DNA from: Branchiostoma floridae
Taxonomy: Eukaryota > Chordata > Leptocardii > Amphioxiformes > Branchiostomatidae
Reading direction: 5' to 3'
Length of the DNA: 64,000 nucleotides
Assembly: GCF_000003815.2 (NCBI RefSeq)
Contig: NC_049983.1
Coordinates: 13,225,855 to 13,289,854, forward strand
A model generated the notes under the pieces. It was given only the letters and a program-made list of their open reading frames with translations, was not told the DNA's origin and did no database searches. Position numbers and translations under genes: made by a program. Shown here piece after piece: positions 1 to 10,789 of this stretch. Every line of letters starts with the position of its first letter. Within the stretch, counting starts at the first letter, position 1.

Positions 1-392
1 CACAGTTTTGATTCTCCCATTAGTGGTAAATAAACAAATTGACCAATGGACCATTGTGCCCCTTAAAGGAACCTTGCAGTTAGTGTAAAGACAGTCCATG
101 TATGAAAATGGTGTATATGATGTTTCAAAGTCAAGTAGAAAAGTATCATGAAGTATGAAAATGTAAACTATGTTTCTGGAAAACTACTCGTGGGAACAAA
201 AGAACATTTAGGAACTTTGTAATTTTAGTCTTTGGAAAAATGTAATTTCAATCTGCTTACCATGCCAGAAAAAGGGAAGTGCAAATCAAGCAAAAAAAGG
301 ACATATTTTTTAAAGTAGTTCAAGACTAAAATCACTTCAGAAGTTTTGATATGGTTGGAATCAATGTTGAGAGTGATTATATCCTATCTGAA

Positions 393-2802
393 TTATACGC
401 TATGATGCTTATTCATGTGCTTGTTCAGAGAATGATCATCCTTATAGTATTTTTTGCAAACGGTGCATTGCACCCCCGTGTGTACTACCATGTGTTCATT
501 AAGCTGCTGATCATTTTTAAAAGCTTTGTTGCAAATTGCACACTCCCTGTGCTCCGTATGTGTTCCCGTGTGTCTTGCCAGGTTCCATTTTGTTCTGAAT
601 AGTTTCGAACAATGGTCACATTTGTATAACGCTGGCTTTGTTTTGTCATTGTCTTTGCAGACTGGTTCATGTCTCTTCCTAGCAGATCTTGTGCTTAGTT
701 CTTTGTGACAGAAGCGACACGATTTCTTTATCGGTGACTCATGTTCTTTTTTATAGTGATACCTCAGTCTGTATGACGAATCATACTGTTGCCCACACTC
801 CTTGCATGTAACAGTTTTCCTTGTGTGGGATGACTCGTGTAGCCGAAGTCCTTGTTTCGAGTTAAACTCTGCAGGACACTGCTGACATTTGTACACTTCT
901 CCTTTTGTCATACAAGCATGCCTTGTGTACTCTGATTTTACAATAAACTTTTTAGAACATTGAACACAATGATACTTGCATGCCGCCTCTGTATGCCTCT
1001 TGGCATGTTGTTTCGCTCCTTGTTCCGTGAATATTTGCGTGCCACACGTAGGGCAAATGTACAAGGGCTCTTTCGTCCTTCGTAGATACCTCCTCACATG
1101 TTTGGAAGCTGGAGAGCAAGAAATATCAAACTCGGTCAAAAGGAACACAATTCAATCTTTATTTATGACAAAACTGGCCCATATGCAAGTATGACTTGTA
1201 AAGTGGTGCAGCATACACACAGCACATAACATCTTGTTAAGACAGTGGGGGGTGGCTTAGGTCATATGAACAACATCTATATCGTCAAACCTTTGTAGTC
1301 AAAGCAATATGATAATACTTGCATGGCATCTAAGATAAGTTGCTTTCTGGAATTATGTTGATTAGCTTATAACATATATTATGGAAGTTCTTGATACATA
1401 ATGGCAATTTGCTATACAATACAGTCCTTACTCAAGTGCTAAATCTCCACTACGTATGGGGCAGAAAAAAACTGACAGATTAGAGGATTGTTCCAAAGCC
1501 AACATTGATATCAAAACTGCTTTCAACTCTCCAAACCAATCATTCGCTTTGTATGAGTGGAGCTACGTTGGCACTTCAATAGAACAACAAGATTCACTTA
1601 CATGCTTGGGGAGAACTTAATCTCTCCTCTGCTGTACTCGCATGAAGTGGTGTCTGCAGTTCTTCACTTGACATCTCCCCTCTCTCCTCTGTTCTACTCG
1701 CATGAAGTGGTGTCTGCAGTTCTTCACGAGACATCTCCCCTCTCTTCTCTGTTGTACTCGCATGAAGTGGTGTCTGCAGTTCTTCACGAGACATCTCCTC
1801 TGTTGTACTCGCATTAAGTGGCGTCTGCAGTTCTTCACTTGACATCTCCCCTCTCTCCTCTGTTGTACACAAATTAAGTGGTGTCTGCAGTTCTACACGA
1901 GACATCTCCCCTCTCTTCTCTGTTGTACTCGCATGAAGTGGTGTCTGCAGTTCTTCACGAGACATCTCCTCTGCTGTACTCGCATTTAGTGGAGTCTGCA
2001 GTTCTTCACTTGACATCTCCCCTCTCTCCTCTGCTGTACTCGCATTAAGTGGCGTCTGCAGTTCTTCACTTGACATCTCCCCTCTCTCCTCTGCTGTACT
2101 CGCATGAAGTGGTGTCTGCAGTTCTTCACGAGACATCTCCTCTCTCTCCTCTGTTGTACTCGCATGAAGTGGTGTCTGCAGTTCTTCACGAGACATCTCC
2201 TCTGCTGTACTCGCATTAAGTGGTGTCTGCAGTTCTTCACTTGACATCTCCCCTCTCTCCTCTGTTGTACTCGCATGAAGTGGTGTCTGCAGTTCTACAC
2301 GAGACATCTCCCCTCTCTCCTCTGCTGTACTCGCATGAAGTGGTGTCTGCAGTTCTTCACTTGACATCTCCTCTCTCTCCTCTGTTGTACTCGCATGAAG
2401 TGGTGTCTGCAGTTCTTCACGAGACATCTCCCCTCTCTCCTCTGCTGTACTCGCATGAAGTGGTGTCTGCAGTTCTTCACTTGACATCTCCTCTCTCTCC
2501 TCTGTTGTACTCGCATGAAGTGGTGTCTGCAGTTCTTCACGAGACATCTCTCTCTCATCTGCTGTACTCACATGAAGTGGTGTCTGCAGTTCTTCACTTG
2601 ACATCTCCTCTCTCTCCTCTGTTGTACTCGCATGAAGTGGTGTCTGCAGTTCTTCACTTGACATCTCCCCTCTCTTCTCTGCTGTACCCGCATGAAGTGG
2701 TGTCTGCAGTTCTTCACGAGACATCTCCTCTGCTGTACTCGCATGAAGTGGTGTCTGCAGTTCTTCACGAGACATCAACTCTCTCTCCTCCGTCTCCATA
2801 TT
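393..2802 (-). CDS. C2H2 zinc-finger protein with N-terminal 20-residue repeat array (two visible coding exons)
   Basis: Two exons join in phase. The repeat exon 2802-1602 follows a GTACAG acceptor and ends at a GTAAGT donor after one base of a codon. The finger exon 1108-393 follows CTCTCCAG and starts with the remaining two bases. If the first Met of the repeat exon (2799-2797) starts translation, the product is 637 aa (1914 nt with stop). Residues about 1-395 are 20 imperfect repeats of the type MSSEELQTPLHASTAEERGE. Residues about 400-637 hold eight zinc fingers: six C2H2 (for example CDHCSKLF...H...H) and two of C2HC form (the second and fifth). Most linkers are irregular, not TGEKP. The likely role is a nuclear DNA- or RNA-binding regulator; its target is unknown. 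Upstream exons, perhaps in the GC-rich patch near 3.2-3.5 kb, cannot be excluded. No orthologue is recognised, and taxon-restricted zinc-finger genes of this kind are common. Confidence 0.75.
1610..2790 (-). repeat. Coding minisatellite, 20 units of 48-60 bp
   Basis: Twenty tandem copies of a unit carrying the core TGTCTGCAGTTCTTCAC on the + strand. Full units are 60 bp; several lack 12 bp (48 bp) and one lacks 3 bp (57 bp). Every unit is a multiple of three, so copy-number change never shifts the frame. Units alternate mainly at SREE/SSEE, STAEE/STTEE and LHAS/LNAS. Several other frames on both strands are also open across the array, which is a by-product of the periodicity and not evidence of extra genes. 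Confidence 0.95.
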
Positions 2803-3241
2803 CTGTACATACACATAAGTTATACAAAGCTTGTCACTGAATTGAAAATATCTACTGACCGATACAACTGACTCTTGATTTCAATAGATACAATGGATTG
2901 AATGATAGATTGTCAAGTATCTCATTCTGTTGTGCCTTTTTTTCATTTCTTGAATTGTGGGATTATGTGCAGTTTAATTTATGGTGCTGACATTTTATTT
3001 ACTAGTAACACGTTTTTCAGAGAATAATGTGCCTGTTGTGTTTGGAAATTTATAACACGGCTGCTTATGTGCGTTGTACTTGGCTACACCAAGCAACAAG
3101 CCGATGTATACAAGCACTACTCTATGTATAGTATGTAGTGGCAAAAACGTGGGGAGGTGGGCATAATTTACGTTTCGACAAACACGCGGTAAAGCTCTTA
3201 TTTTGGCCGTAAATGCAGGAGCTCGGAGGACGCGTCCAGCC

Positions 3242-3374
3242 ATGGACGCCATTAAACACTTGAAACAAGCGATGTTCCGTCGGTCGGGCATCCTAATTTC
3301 CAACATGCGTCAATTTTCGGTACAAAAACATGCTTACCTCGAGAGCCAAGACGTACCGCTGGAGCACCGGCCAT
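3242..3374 (+). CDS. Possible first coding exon of a mitochondrial-type protein
   Basis: An ATG at 3242 opens a 44-residue reading frame ending one base into a codon at a GTGAGT donor (3375). The product is basic with a FRRSGILISNMRQFS-like stretch, as expected of a mitochondrial presequence. It is followed by ESQDVPLEHRP, faintly reminiscent of the N-terminal part of cytochrome c oxidase subunit IV. The exon lies in a CpG-containing patch (3190-3480) that could be a promoter. No continuing exon was recognised downstream on this strand, so it may be the 5' end of a gene broken by rearrangement, a gene with distant exons, or chance. The opposite strand is also open here, and the patch could instead be the promoter of the zinc-finger gene. 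Confidence 0.25.
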
Positions 3375-3459
3375 GTGAGTCTTGCGGATGTTGTGATTTA
3401 GATGAACTAGGAAGCAATTTGTCGGGTCAGCGGCCGATTCCACGGGCCGGCGGGGGTGC

Positions 3460-3620
3460 CGGAGGGACGTCCCCTATGCCCGATGAATATACCAATTTCG
3501 GAGGAGCATCCCCTTATAAAGGGAAGGACATCCCCATTTCAAGAGGAGTATCCCCTTGAAAGTCGAGGGGTGTCCCCTCGTCTAGAGGAGTGTGCACATT
3601 TGTGGGGGACATCCCCATTC
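3460..3620. repeat. Degenerate repeats of a GG-ATCCCC motif
   Basis: About six spaced copies of a GGAC/GGAG/GGGG-plus-TCCCC motif occur in about 160 bp (for example GGACGTCCCC, GGAGCATCCCC, GGAGTATCCCC, GGGGACATCCCC). One copy is a near-palindrome, GAGGGGTGTCCCCTC. They sit just downstream of the putative first exon. Whether they bind a factor or are only a decayed short-period repeat cannot be told from sequence. Confidence 0.5.
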
Positions 3621-3899
3621 GATTGGTCGGGGTGGATTAGGACGGTGCTGATAGGAAAACTAACCATTGCAATATTCGAGTATTAGTTCAAAAGATTGAT
3701 TATTGATATCCTTTTTTTAATTCCCTAATTCTCATCAGCTGTATAATTAGTCTGAAATATTCATTGCAAAATTCAACACACATGCGAGGGAAAATGTGTG
3801 ACTTGTTGCCCTGTGAAAAGAAGGGACAATGTATACTGGTTACAACTGTATCATCATCCCTGACTCATCCCTTGTGATATCTTCTGCCACCACATACAG
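3621..3899. other. Stretch without a recognised gene
   Basis: AT-rich sequence leading into the CACATACAG splice acceptor of the next exon. No signal-peptide exon like those of the other VWC family members was found here. Confidence 0.5.
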
Positions 3900-4489
3900 G
3901 GAGCAGTTGTCACCCATGTCAATGTGCCAATGAGCCCACCCTGTCAGGCACTACTTGGGTCTATACCCAGTGGTGTCTTCATATCGACTGTGGCTGCCCG
4001 CGATGTGTGGATTACGTCTTTTCTCCCGATCAGTGCTGCCCGACTTGCCCTAACGGTGAGTTAACCTTTGTGAATAAAAAATAGCTTATTTTGATGAGCT
4101 TTTAGTCAATTGTATCCTTATGTTCATATGTTCACGTCCTCCGGGGAAATTTGGTTGGCATGAGCCCGATGAGGATTGTTCTATTAAAGATAGGATGGTT
4201 CGATTAAGAGATAAGATAACTGTAACAAATGACAATATAATATATGCAATTGACATCCGGTTCCGATATAAGTTCATAATTCTGTCATCAAATTCCCGTT
4301 GATATTATCACTAGGTGACAACTGTGATGCGATGGGCACGGTGATCCCAGGTGGTATGGATGTCCAGGTGTACGGCACCACTTGTCGCTGTGCCTACTAT
4401 GGTTTTTTTTTAGCCCCGGTTGTGCCCGTGCAATCTGCGATCCAGTCATTACAACAACTGTGCCGACTCCTATAACCAGGCACAACTGA
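3900..4489 (+). pseudogene. 5'-most VWC-family unit, lacking exon 1 and frameshifted in its last exon
   Basis: Exon 3900-4055 follows CACATACAG and ends at GTGAGT. It encodes a VWC-type core beginning GSSCHPCQCANEP, with the family hallmarks CGCPRCVDYV and QCCPTCPNG. The second exon starts at 4315 after CACTAG and encodes NCDAMGTVIPGG and TTCRCAYYG. It then runs into nine T's (4402-4410), where the frame shifts by one. With one more T the reading would continue as SPGCARAICDPVITTTVP and stop at 4487-4489, as in its paralogues. As given, it stops early at 4473-4475. AATAAA follows at 4501. Compared with sister genes it lacks the furin-like RRKR stretch and any visible signal-peptide exon. It is either a decaying copy or a real gene hit by a homopolymer sequencing error; the missing exon 1 favours decay. 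Confidence 0.65.
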
Positions 4490-4506
4490 TGGATTTGGCA
4501 AATAAA

Positions 4507-5589
4507 GGCATAGCAAAGTCGAAATGAGGATTTTGTTTGTTTTGTTTGGTCTTCAATAGTCTGCCTACTGCTACATAAACACGTGTAAATAAAGTTGTTG
4601 AGTACGCCGCAGGAAACAATGTTATTCGTCTGAGGACCATGTGAGTTTGTTGAGCTCAATAGGCTTTATCTAAACAAATTAAAGCAAAACAGTTACGATT
4701 CGGGTACGTTTTTAGACAATGTCTGCATCACCTGGGATGTAGGTGAAGTGGATCTCTCTGGACACCAACCTCATGACTGTAGTCATGTGCTCTTATTGCT
4801 CTTATGTCTTCCCGTACTTTCTGTATTGATAGGCGTCTTCTTCCTTCAGCCAATCAGAAAAATGAGGAAAGTACCAAGTAGATGTAATAGGGTGAAACCC
4901 CGCAAGACTAACGTAGATTTAGTACTCTATTCTGTACCGTATGCACAATCAATCTCTTGATATTTTAGTACAATGTATTTAGATTACCCGTTGTAATTTT
5001 TGTGCTTTTGCATTTTCTTCTTTCACTTTTGAATTGGCACTTTATTACACTAGTACTCTATTTTGCCAATTTTTTGTGTAATCCTGGCTTACATTCTATT
5101 TGCTCATTTTAATGCTGCTTTGGACGATTCACAGTTTGGTCCATTTTTTTGGAAACGGCCAAGAATTGATGTCAGGACAGACGTCATCCATATATTAAGA
5201 CAGTAGTAATATCACATATCATGCAGAAACATGGAAAACTGTTATTTTGGGGCAGTAAAAGTTTTCACACAACCACTTCACATGTTGTTGTTCTCTACTG
5301 CTTGAAGGAGAAAGTATACAGATACAGCGTAGTGTAGCCCAGTTTATCTTCTTTATATGATAATCTTGCATTTAGTATGTTTCACAAAACTATGTGTTCT
5401 AAGGGTTATCAGGTATACAGGAAGAAAACAAAGAAGAAAAAAACATTGTGTATACCAAGCAATAATAATGTAATCAACTAAAAGTATGTTGTACAAAACA
5501 TACATGTTGTATAACATAAGATTCAAACATGAGTACACTGTACCTAAAAAGTAAAAAAAGATGTGTTTATCATAAGTTGACCACAATAG
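4507..5589. other. Intergenic, no supported feature
   Basis: AT-rich sequence between the damaged VWC unit and the MITE. The short open frames lack homology or splice context that I can support. Confidence 0.5.
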
Positions 5590-6242
5590 TTAGTATTGGG
5601 ATGGGGTTTTGTGCGCGTGAAAAAGTTGCGCGTGAAAAGTTGCGCGTGAAAAATCTGCGCGTGACAATATGCAAATTAGCTGATTCCCAAGGGATTAAAA
5701 AAGTTTCTGCAGTTTTATACTTAAAAGCTCAAACAAGATGGCACAAAATGGAATTAAGTATCATGTTGTTGCATTATTGAGTACAAAATCTCGATCTGAG
5801 TGATTTTAAAGTGATTTTTAAATGTTAAGTTTTCACGCGCAAAAAAGTTTGAAATTTGAGTGTGAAACAATCTTCTTCAAAAAAGAGAAAATGAAGCTTC
5901 TAAAATGGAGAAAAGCCTCAAATTGTTACATTTTACAATATAAAACTTCATATGAGTAATTTTTTCATGTATTTGAACTATTTCTGTCAAATTTAGGTGA
6001 TTTTGAAATGTTCAAAATATGCAAATTAACCTATTCCCAAGGGATCTAAAAATTAGGGTTTTTTTCAAACTCAAAATTCAGGTAACAGATGGGAAATTAT
6101 ATCATAGGTTCAAATTTTTCTGCCTTAGAATTCCTTGCTGCACATTTTCTGACATATTTCAGGAACTTTATTTTTCACGCGCAAATTTTTCACGCGCACG
6201 CGCATATTCTCCACGCGCAGAAAACCCGCTCCCCTTAGTATT
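5590..6242. mobile_element. Non-autonomous DNA transposon (MITE), 637 bp with 8-bp target duplication
   Basis: An identical 8-bp flank TTAGTATT occurs at 5590-5597 and 6235-6242. The element body, 5598-6234, has inverted ends: the left begins GGGATGGGGTTTTGTGCGCG and the right, reverse-complemented, begins GGGGAGCGGGTTTTCTGCGC. Both ends carry several copies of a TGCGCGTGAAAA motif pointing inwards (four on the left, about four on the right). No transposase frame is present. An 8-bp duplication is typical of hAT elements, although the terminal bases do not match the common CAGGG start, so the superfamily is uncertain. Confidence 0.85.
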
Positions 6243-7150
6243 CAGTATAGGTACAATGTGATACAACAGAGGGGTTATAGAAAATGTAAAAACAGAGTAT
6301 TAGCTAGGGGTTTTCAATAATACAGTACTGTTTAAATATGAAGTAGAATACAGTAGCATTCAAATAGTAAACTGCTTAGAGTGATCAAGGAGGTTCAAAA
6401 GATTCTATTTTTAGCTTCCTTGGAGTAATCTATGTTGAAAGCATCTGCACCTAGTTCATGTTTCAGTGTACATCACATCTGGTATACGATGAAGTACACT
6501 GTTAGTGATAAACGTCTTGCATGTATAATTGCCATTAACATCAACAGGTAATTGCAATGGATACTTATCATGGTCTTTCTATCGAGGAGAGGGCAGAAGA
6601 TACCCGGCTGCTACAATAGAGATGCACAGACATCTGATGTATGCACATAAATTAAGCTGAATGCCTTGTGATTAAAATTAACATTTAGCCTTAAAATGAG
6701 ACTGAAAGTTCAGAGCTGTTAGAATTATATATATATACAAGTGGGGGATAGCTTCAAATAACAATGCATTTTCCCTGCATGTCGTTGAGGTAACAAGTTA
6801 CAATGGTACTTGGTGATGGTGCTATTCTGGCACCATTTCGCTCTTTCAATTGCTTCCCTTGCCAATTACTCTGGCACGCATCAAACATAGAGAAATATTG
6901 GTTCCTGGAATATTTTGCCCAGTGTAAGGGGAGAGTTCTGATTGGCCTTGAGTCACACACTACTTGTAATGGCATGGCAAGTTTGAACAGAAATATGGAA
7001 CTTCATCCCCATTACACTACTTCTGAGTAATACTTAATACAAGGCTTATTGAGCCAACTTAGCTGGATAAGCTAGTTATCTTTGTGTTTATGACACCAGA
7101 ATACAACATTTTCTTTATCAATTTCAATAATAATAGTATAATTTACTGAG
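6243..7150. other. Intergenic, no supported gene
   Basis: AT-rich with a short TA run near 6728-6738. It lies 3' of the kelch-like gene and may contain its 3' untranslated region. No clear AATAAA on the minus strand was identified close to the stop. Confidence 0.4.
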
Positions 7151-7195
7151 CATCAGAAGGGTGTATATTTGCACCAAATATACACCCTTCTGATG
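7151..7195. other. Perfect 21-bp inverted repeat with 3-nt spacer
   Basis: The left arm is 7151-7171 (CATCAGAAGGGTGTATATTT then G), the spacer CAC is 7172-7174, and the right arm 7175-7195 is its exact complement. It lies about 180 bp beyond the stop codon of the minus-strand kelch-like gene and so could fall in its 3' UTR. The loop is too short for an ordinary microRNA precursor. Confidence 0.9.
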
Positions 7196-7370
7196 TTATT
7201 GAACATCAAAACATCTGAGATCATACTTCTAGCTCTTGATTTCTACCACAAGATAATTGAATGAAATGTTGATTGTTGGTTCAAATGATATCACAACAAG
7301 CGTATATCTATTATTATTGAATATTATCAGGCAAATGTTGCAATATGATGTCCCTCGTGTCAGAAACACT

Positions 7371-9125
7371 TTAAGTCTTGGCAATAGTAACAGTGCAGTG
7401 TCCATACAGTGGTTTTGGCATTTCCTTACCCAGTACCATGATATCATTCTTCACATTGTAGCACTGAACCTTGGAGTAGTTTTCGATCTGACGCTGTGTA
7501 CCGTTATCGCTATGCACGAGTTGATGCACCCTGCCGCCAGTTATGTAGATCTCCCCACCACACACGGTAGCACTGCACTGCTTCCAAGGGAACAGTCTGT
7601 CCGCCAAGAGATGCAACTTCTCTTCCTCGGGATCGATGCACACAACACATTCTAAGTATCCACCGACTATGTACATCTTTGAGTCGACCGTGCACGCTTG
7701 TATGCATGACGCTTTCACTGGCAAATGCATGTCGTAACTCCACTCATTCTGGGAAGGGTCATAGACCTGTACGGCATCGGTCTCATTCTCCATGAGGTCA
7801 TTACCTTCGTATAGATAAGGCGCACCACCAAATACGTAGATCTTTCCTCCACAGGTGGTTATACCGAAACTGCTGACTGAAACCTGTAGTGGTGCAACCT
7901 TCCTCCAGCGATTGGTTTTCTCATTGTACACCTCGACTTCAGACAACCTGTCGATAATGTCTGGGCTGCGGACTTCTCTGGAACCACCTACAACATACAC
8001 CTGTCCCTCCAGAACTGCCATCCCGTGGTTGAATCTTCCTCGTTTTAGACATCCCAGCTTCGTCCAAGAGTTCAGCGATGGTCTGTACCGCCATGCTTGG
8101 TTTGGCGTCTCAAGACCCCCTGTCATGATGACGTCACCATCGACAACACATGCTGCTAGCCCCCTGCTTTCCTGAAAAGGTTCTGGCAGTGGGCTTCTGT
8201 CAATACAGTCACAATCAAGGCCAAGTCTGTACATATAGCTGTTGGAATACAATACTGGCCCCTTCCCTCTGAGAACACCAGTACCATGAGGAACAAGCCA
8301 GTTACCACCGAGAACCAGCATGTCTTGCTGGAGAATGTGACGAGGTGTTTCATGCGTAGACTGACTCTTTGTCAACTGCTTGATTCCAGGAAGTTTTGCC
8401 AATACCTTGTCTTTCTTCAGAATCTTCTTGAGATAGCCTTGGTCCAAACTTGAGAAGCATACACACTTCAACAGCTCCTTGAGATGTCCTTCTCGTTGTT
8501 TAAGATCGTGTTTAACCCAAAGCATGATTGCTTCCAAAATTTGCTCCTCCTTGGCCAGAAGGCCCTCGTCTGAGATGTATGTCTTTAACAAGTGAACTGG
8601 TAGCTGAAGGAACTCCTCAGTTGTGCACAATTCTTCAAACCATTTTAGAGCCCAGATTTTTGCTTTCTCGGACAGACTTGTACATGACACCCTGTCCGCC
8701 TGTGCCCATATTCCCAAACACGATTCTTCGTTTATGCGGTCTTCTAGAAATAATTCGCATGTGCCATAGACCCCGTGAAACTGCAGCATGTCCGCAGCTT
8801 CAAACAGGGGCTGGACATTTTCTTCAGTGATGTCAACTTTGGACGTGTAGGCAAAGTCCACCAACTGTTGCAGCGACTCTGCGCTCACCCCTCCCATCTC
8901 TATCTTGTCCTTCTTGGTCTCACTGAGGCTTCCGCTGAACATGGACCGGAAGTAGTGATTGACAGTCGCAAGCACCACACGGTGACAGGGGATCTCTCTT
9001 CCCTCCGCACTCAGAGTCACGTCCACCAGAAGACCCTCCGATCTCATTTTCTGCAGTTCCTTGAAGAACCAGGCCGCGTAGCCGCCGTCGACTATTTTTG
9101 ACGTTGGACAGCTGTCCTCGTCCAT
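7371..9125 (-). CDS. Kelch-like BTB-BACK-kelch protein, intronless ORF
   Basis: A single 584-aa frame from ATG at 9125-9123 to stop at 7371. BTB domain at about residues 30-130 (DVTLSAEGREIPCHRVVLA, YFRSMFSGSLSE). BACK domain at about 135-240 (CLGIWAQADRVSC, AKIWALKWFEE). Six kelch blades from about 270 to the end, seen as repeated hydrophobic-GG motifs (MLVLGGNW, VIMTGGLE, VYVVGGSRE, IYVFGGAPY, MYIVGGYLE, IYITGGRVH). Proteins of this build are usually Cullin-3 ubiquitin-ligase substrate adaptors: BTB/BACK binds CUL3 and the propeller binds the substrate. The exact KLHL subtype cannot be assigned by eye. The absence of introns in a 1.75-kb ORF suggests either an ancient single coding exon or retroposition. 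A TTGTTAG just before the ATG may be an acceptor from a 5' UTR exon. Confidence 0.92.
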   Translation of the reverse strand: MDEDSCPTSKIVDGGYAAWFFKELQKMRSEGLLVDVTLSAEGREIPCHRVVLATVNHYFRSMFSGSLSETKKDKIEMGGVSAESLQQLVDFAYTSKVDITEENVQPLFEAADMLQFHGVYGTCELFLEDRINEESCLGIWAQADRVSCTSLSEKAKIWALKWFEELCTTEEFLQLPVHLLKTYISDEGLLAKEEQILEAIMLWVKHDLKQREGHLKELLKCVCFSSLDQGYLKKILKKDKVLAKLPGIKQLTKSQSTHETPRHILQQDMLVLGGNWLVPHGTGVLRGKGPVLYSNSYMYRLGLDCDCIDRSPLPEPFQESRGLAACVVDGDVIMTGGLETPNQAWRYRPSLNSWTKLGCLKRGRFNHGMAVLEGQVYVVGGSREVRSPDIIDRLSEVEVYNEKTNRWRKVAPLQVSVSSFGITTCGGKIYVFGGAPYLYEGNDLMENETDAVQVYDPSQNEWSYDMHLPVKASCIQACTVDSKMYIVGGYLECVVCIDPEEEKLHLLADRLFPWKQCSATVCGGEIYITGGRVHQLVHSDNGTQRQIENYSKVQCYNVKNDIMVLGKEMPKPLYGHCTVTIAKT

Positions 9126-9486
9126 GTTCCTAACAAATTAAAGAGATAAAGAGACATTAGAGATTCAGAGATGGCTGACTTCACTGTATGCTCCGCCCTA
9201 AGTGATACCCAGTAGGGGGAAAAAGAAGATATAAAACTCCCATCACTGCATAACATAAAGTAACTGCACTGTGTTATGATGGAGGGCACTGATTAAGACG
9301 TATTAAGACATTCCGTCCAAGCATTCTCAACTTATCTTGTTGACAGACGGACACAAACTGACAAAGTGCGACACGGAAAATGCCAAAAACATGACCTTCA
9401 TGTCTTCTTCAATGGCAAAGGTAATAAAGAAACTGTGATCACTGCCATAACGTACAAAAACTATCTTCTCCTAACGTTACTAGTAT

Positions 9487-9613
9487 TCTCCAAGCAGAGA
9501 CTGGGTCGTTGGTTAGTAGCAGCTCCCTCGTAAACTAAGGGTAGGGGAGGGAGCGGTAAGAAATCCCGCGATCCTGGCGACTACTAACCAACGACCCAAC
9601 CTCTGCTTGGAGA
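9487..9613. mobile_element. Fold-back MITE, copy 1 (about 127 bp)
   Basis: The ends are inverted copies of TCTCCAAGCAGAG. The arms extend to about 32 bp, including GGGTCGTTGGTTAGTAG, with about two mismatches. The central loop is GC-rich. The same terminus recurs at 17031-17155, which defines a small element family. No convincing target duplication is visible. Confidence 0.75.
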
Positions 9614-10789
9614 ACTGTATCAGACCTGGCGTCCCAGTCCAATCTCTCAGAGTCTGTCTAGATCCCCTAAGTCAAATAGTCCAGTCCTACCTTCCAGAAC
9701 CCTTTCGACACTTCAGCTGTACAATGTCATCAACCTCTCTTCTTATCTATTTTTTTGGGGGATAGCCCTTTTAATAGCTTTGAACGATCTGACAAAACAC
9801 CGCCCTCCCCCCAACCCATTGAACACAAACCGCACTGCAAAACACTACGTAAGATCACGAGCAATATGAACGCACTACATAGATGGAGTTTAAGTTCCTA
9901 GTATTTCCAACGTACTTACTGTCAAAGATATAACGGAGAACCGAAGAAAGGGTTACACGTAGGACTTACCGGGATTTCCAACTTCGAAGTTCGGAAAGCA
10001 AGACCAGGCAAGTTGGCAAGTTACAACTTGAGAGGAAGGTTCTATGTAATTATAGGGGGTGCTTTTTGTACTATTGGGGTTTGACATGGCTATCTCCAGG
10101 TGACAAGTCTGTTTCAGTATAATGTACCACGAATTTATTTCTATCAATACTATACTTTGCAACATCTCTAAAGTTTCAGATTAGAGTACCTTTTTTCAGC
10201 TAATTTCTCGCTGACCTCCTATACGGCTATGGTACAGTCTACCCTACTTTCTGAGAAATGTATGACGCGTGGGTGTCAGATGTCGCCTGGTCATGTTGCG
10301 CGAAGATGGCAACAGGAAATAAAATCCCATAGGAATACACCGGAAAACGCCGTATTTGGGCATAAAAAGCGTCACAAAAGTTCAGTGAAAACCTTGGCCT
10401 AGCCTCCCTAACCGGCGTCTCTGATCTGGGGGCCTTGGCGAAAGTTTTACACCGGTGTACTCAGCCCGGATGAGTCCTTACGGTATGTCCAATAAAAAAC
10501 GGTATAGTAAATTTAAAGCCGCGATGCGTTATATCAGCCTAAAAAATGGTTCCCCGTTCTTGGAAGGGGTTAATAAATCACGAGGAACTATTTTTGAAAG
10601 CTGGACCGCATTTAGAAGTCATGTATAAATTACGCCTGAAAGTTGACCAATTTTCAGGGTTTTAGCGGTGCGTTTCGCTCACAGTGTGACCTAAGTCGGT
10701 GATATGACAGTCACTTTAACACATTTAATGGATTACTGCACTCTTGAGGTTGTTTTTACATATCATACTACAATGTAGAGGCTTTTCGT
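9614..10789. other. Intergenic, no supported gene
   Basis: No recognisable gene. It includes the region upstream of the minus-strand kelch-like gene's start and mixed AT-rich sequence leading into the satellite block. Confidence 0.4.

Noticed and set aside
1557-2840. Long open frames on the + strand and in other - frames across the minisatellite
   Set aside because: They arise because the repeat unit is a multiple of three and lacks stops in several frames; only the minus frame that splices in phase to the zinc fingers is supported.
4748-4960. Open frame with a hydrophobic stretch after the first VWC unit
   Set aside because: Begins at a non-ATG codon, no homology, and lies downstream of a polyadenylation signal.
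7151-7195. microRNA precursor interpretation of the palindrome
   Set aside because: The stem is perfectly paired with a 3-nt loop and no extended imperfect stem, unlike a normal pre-miRNA.
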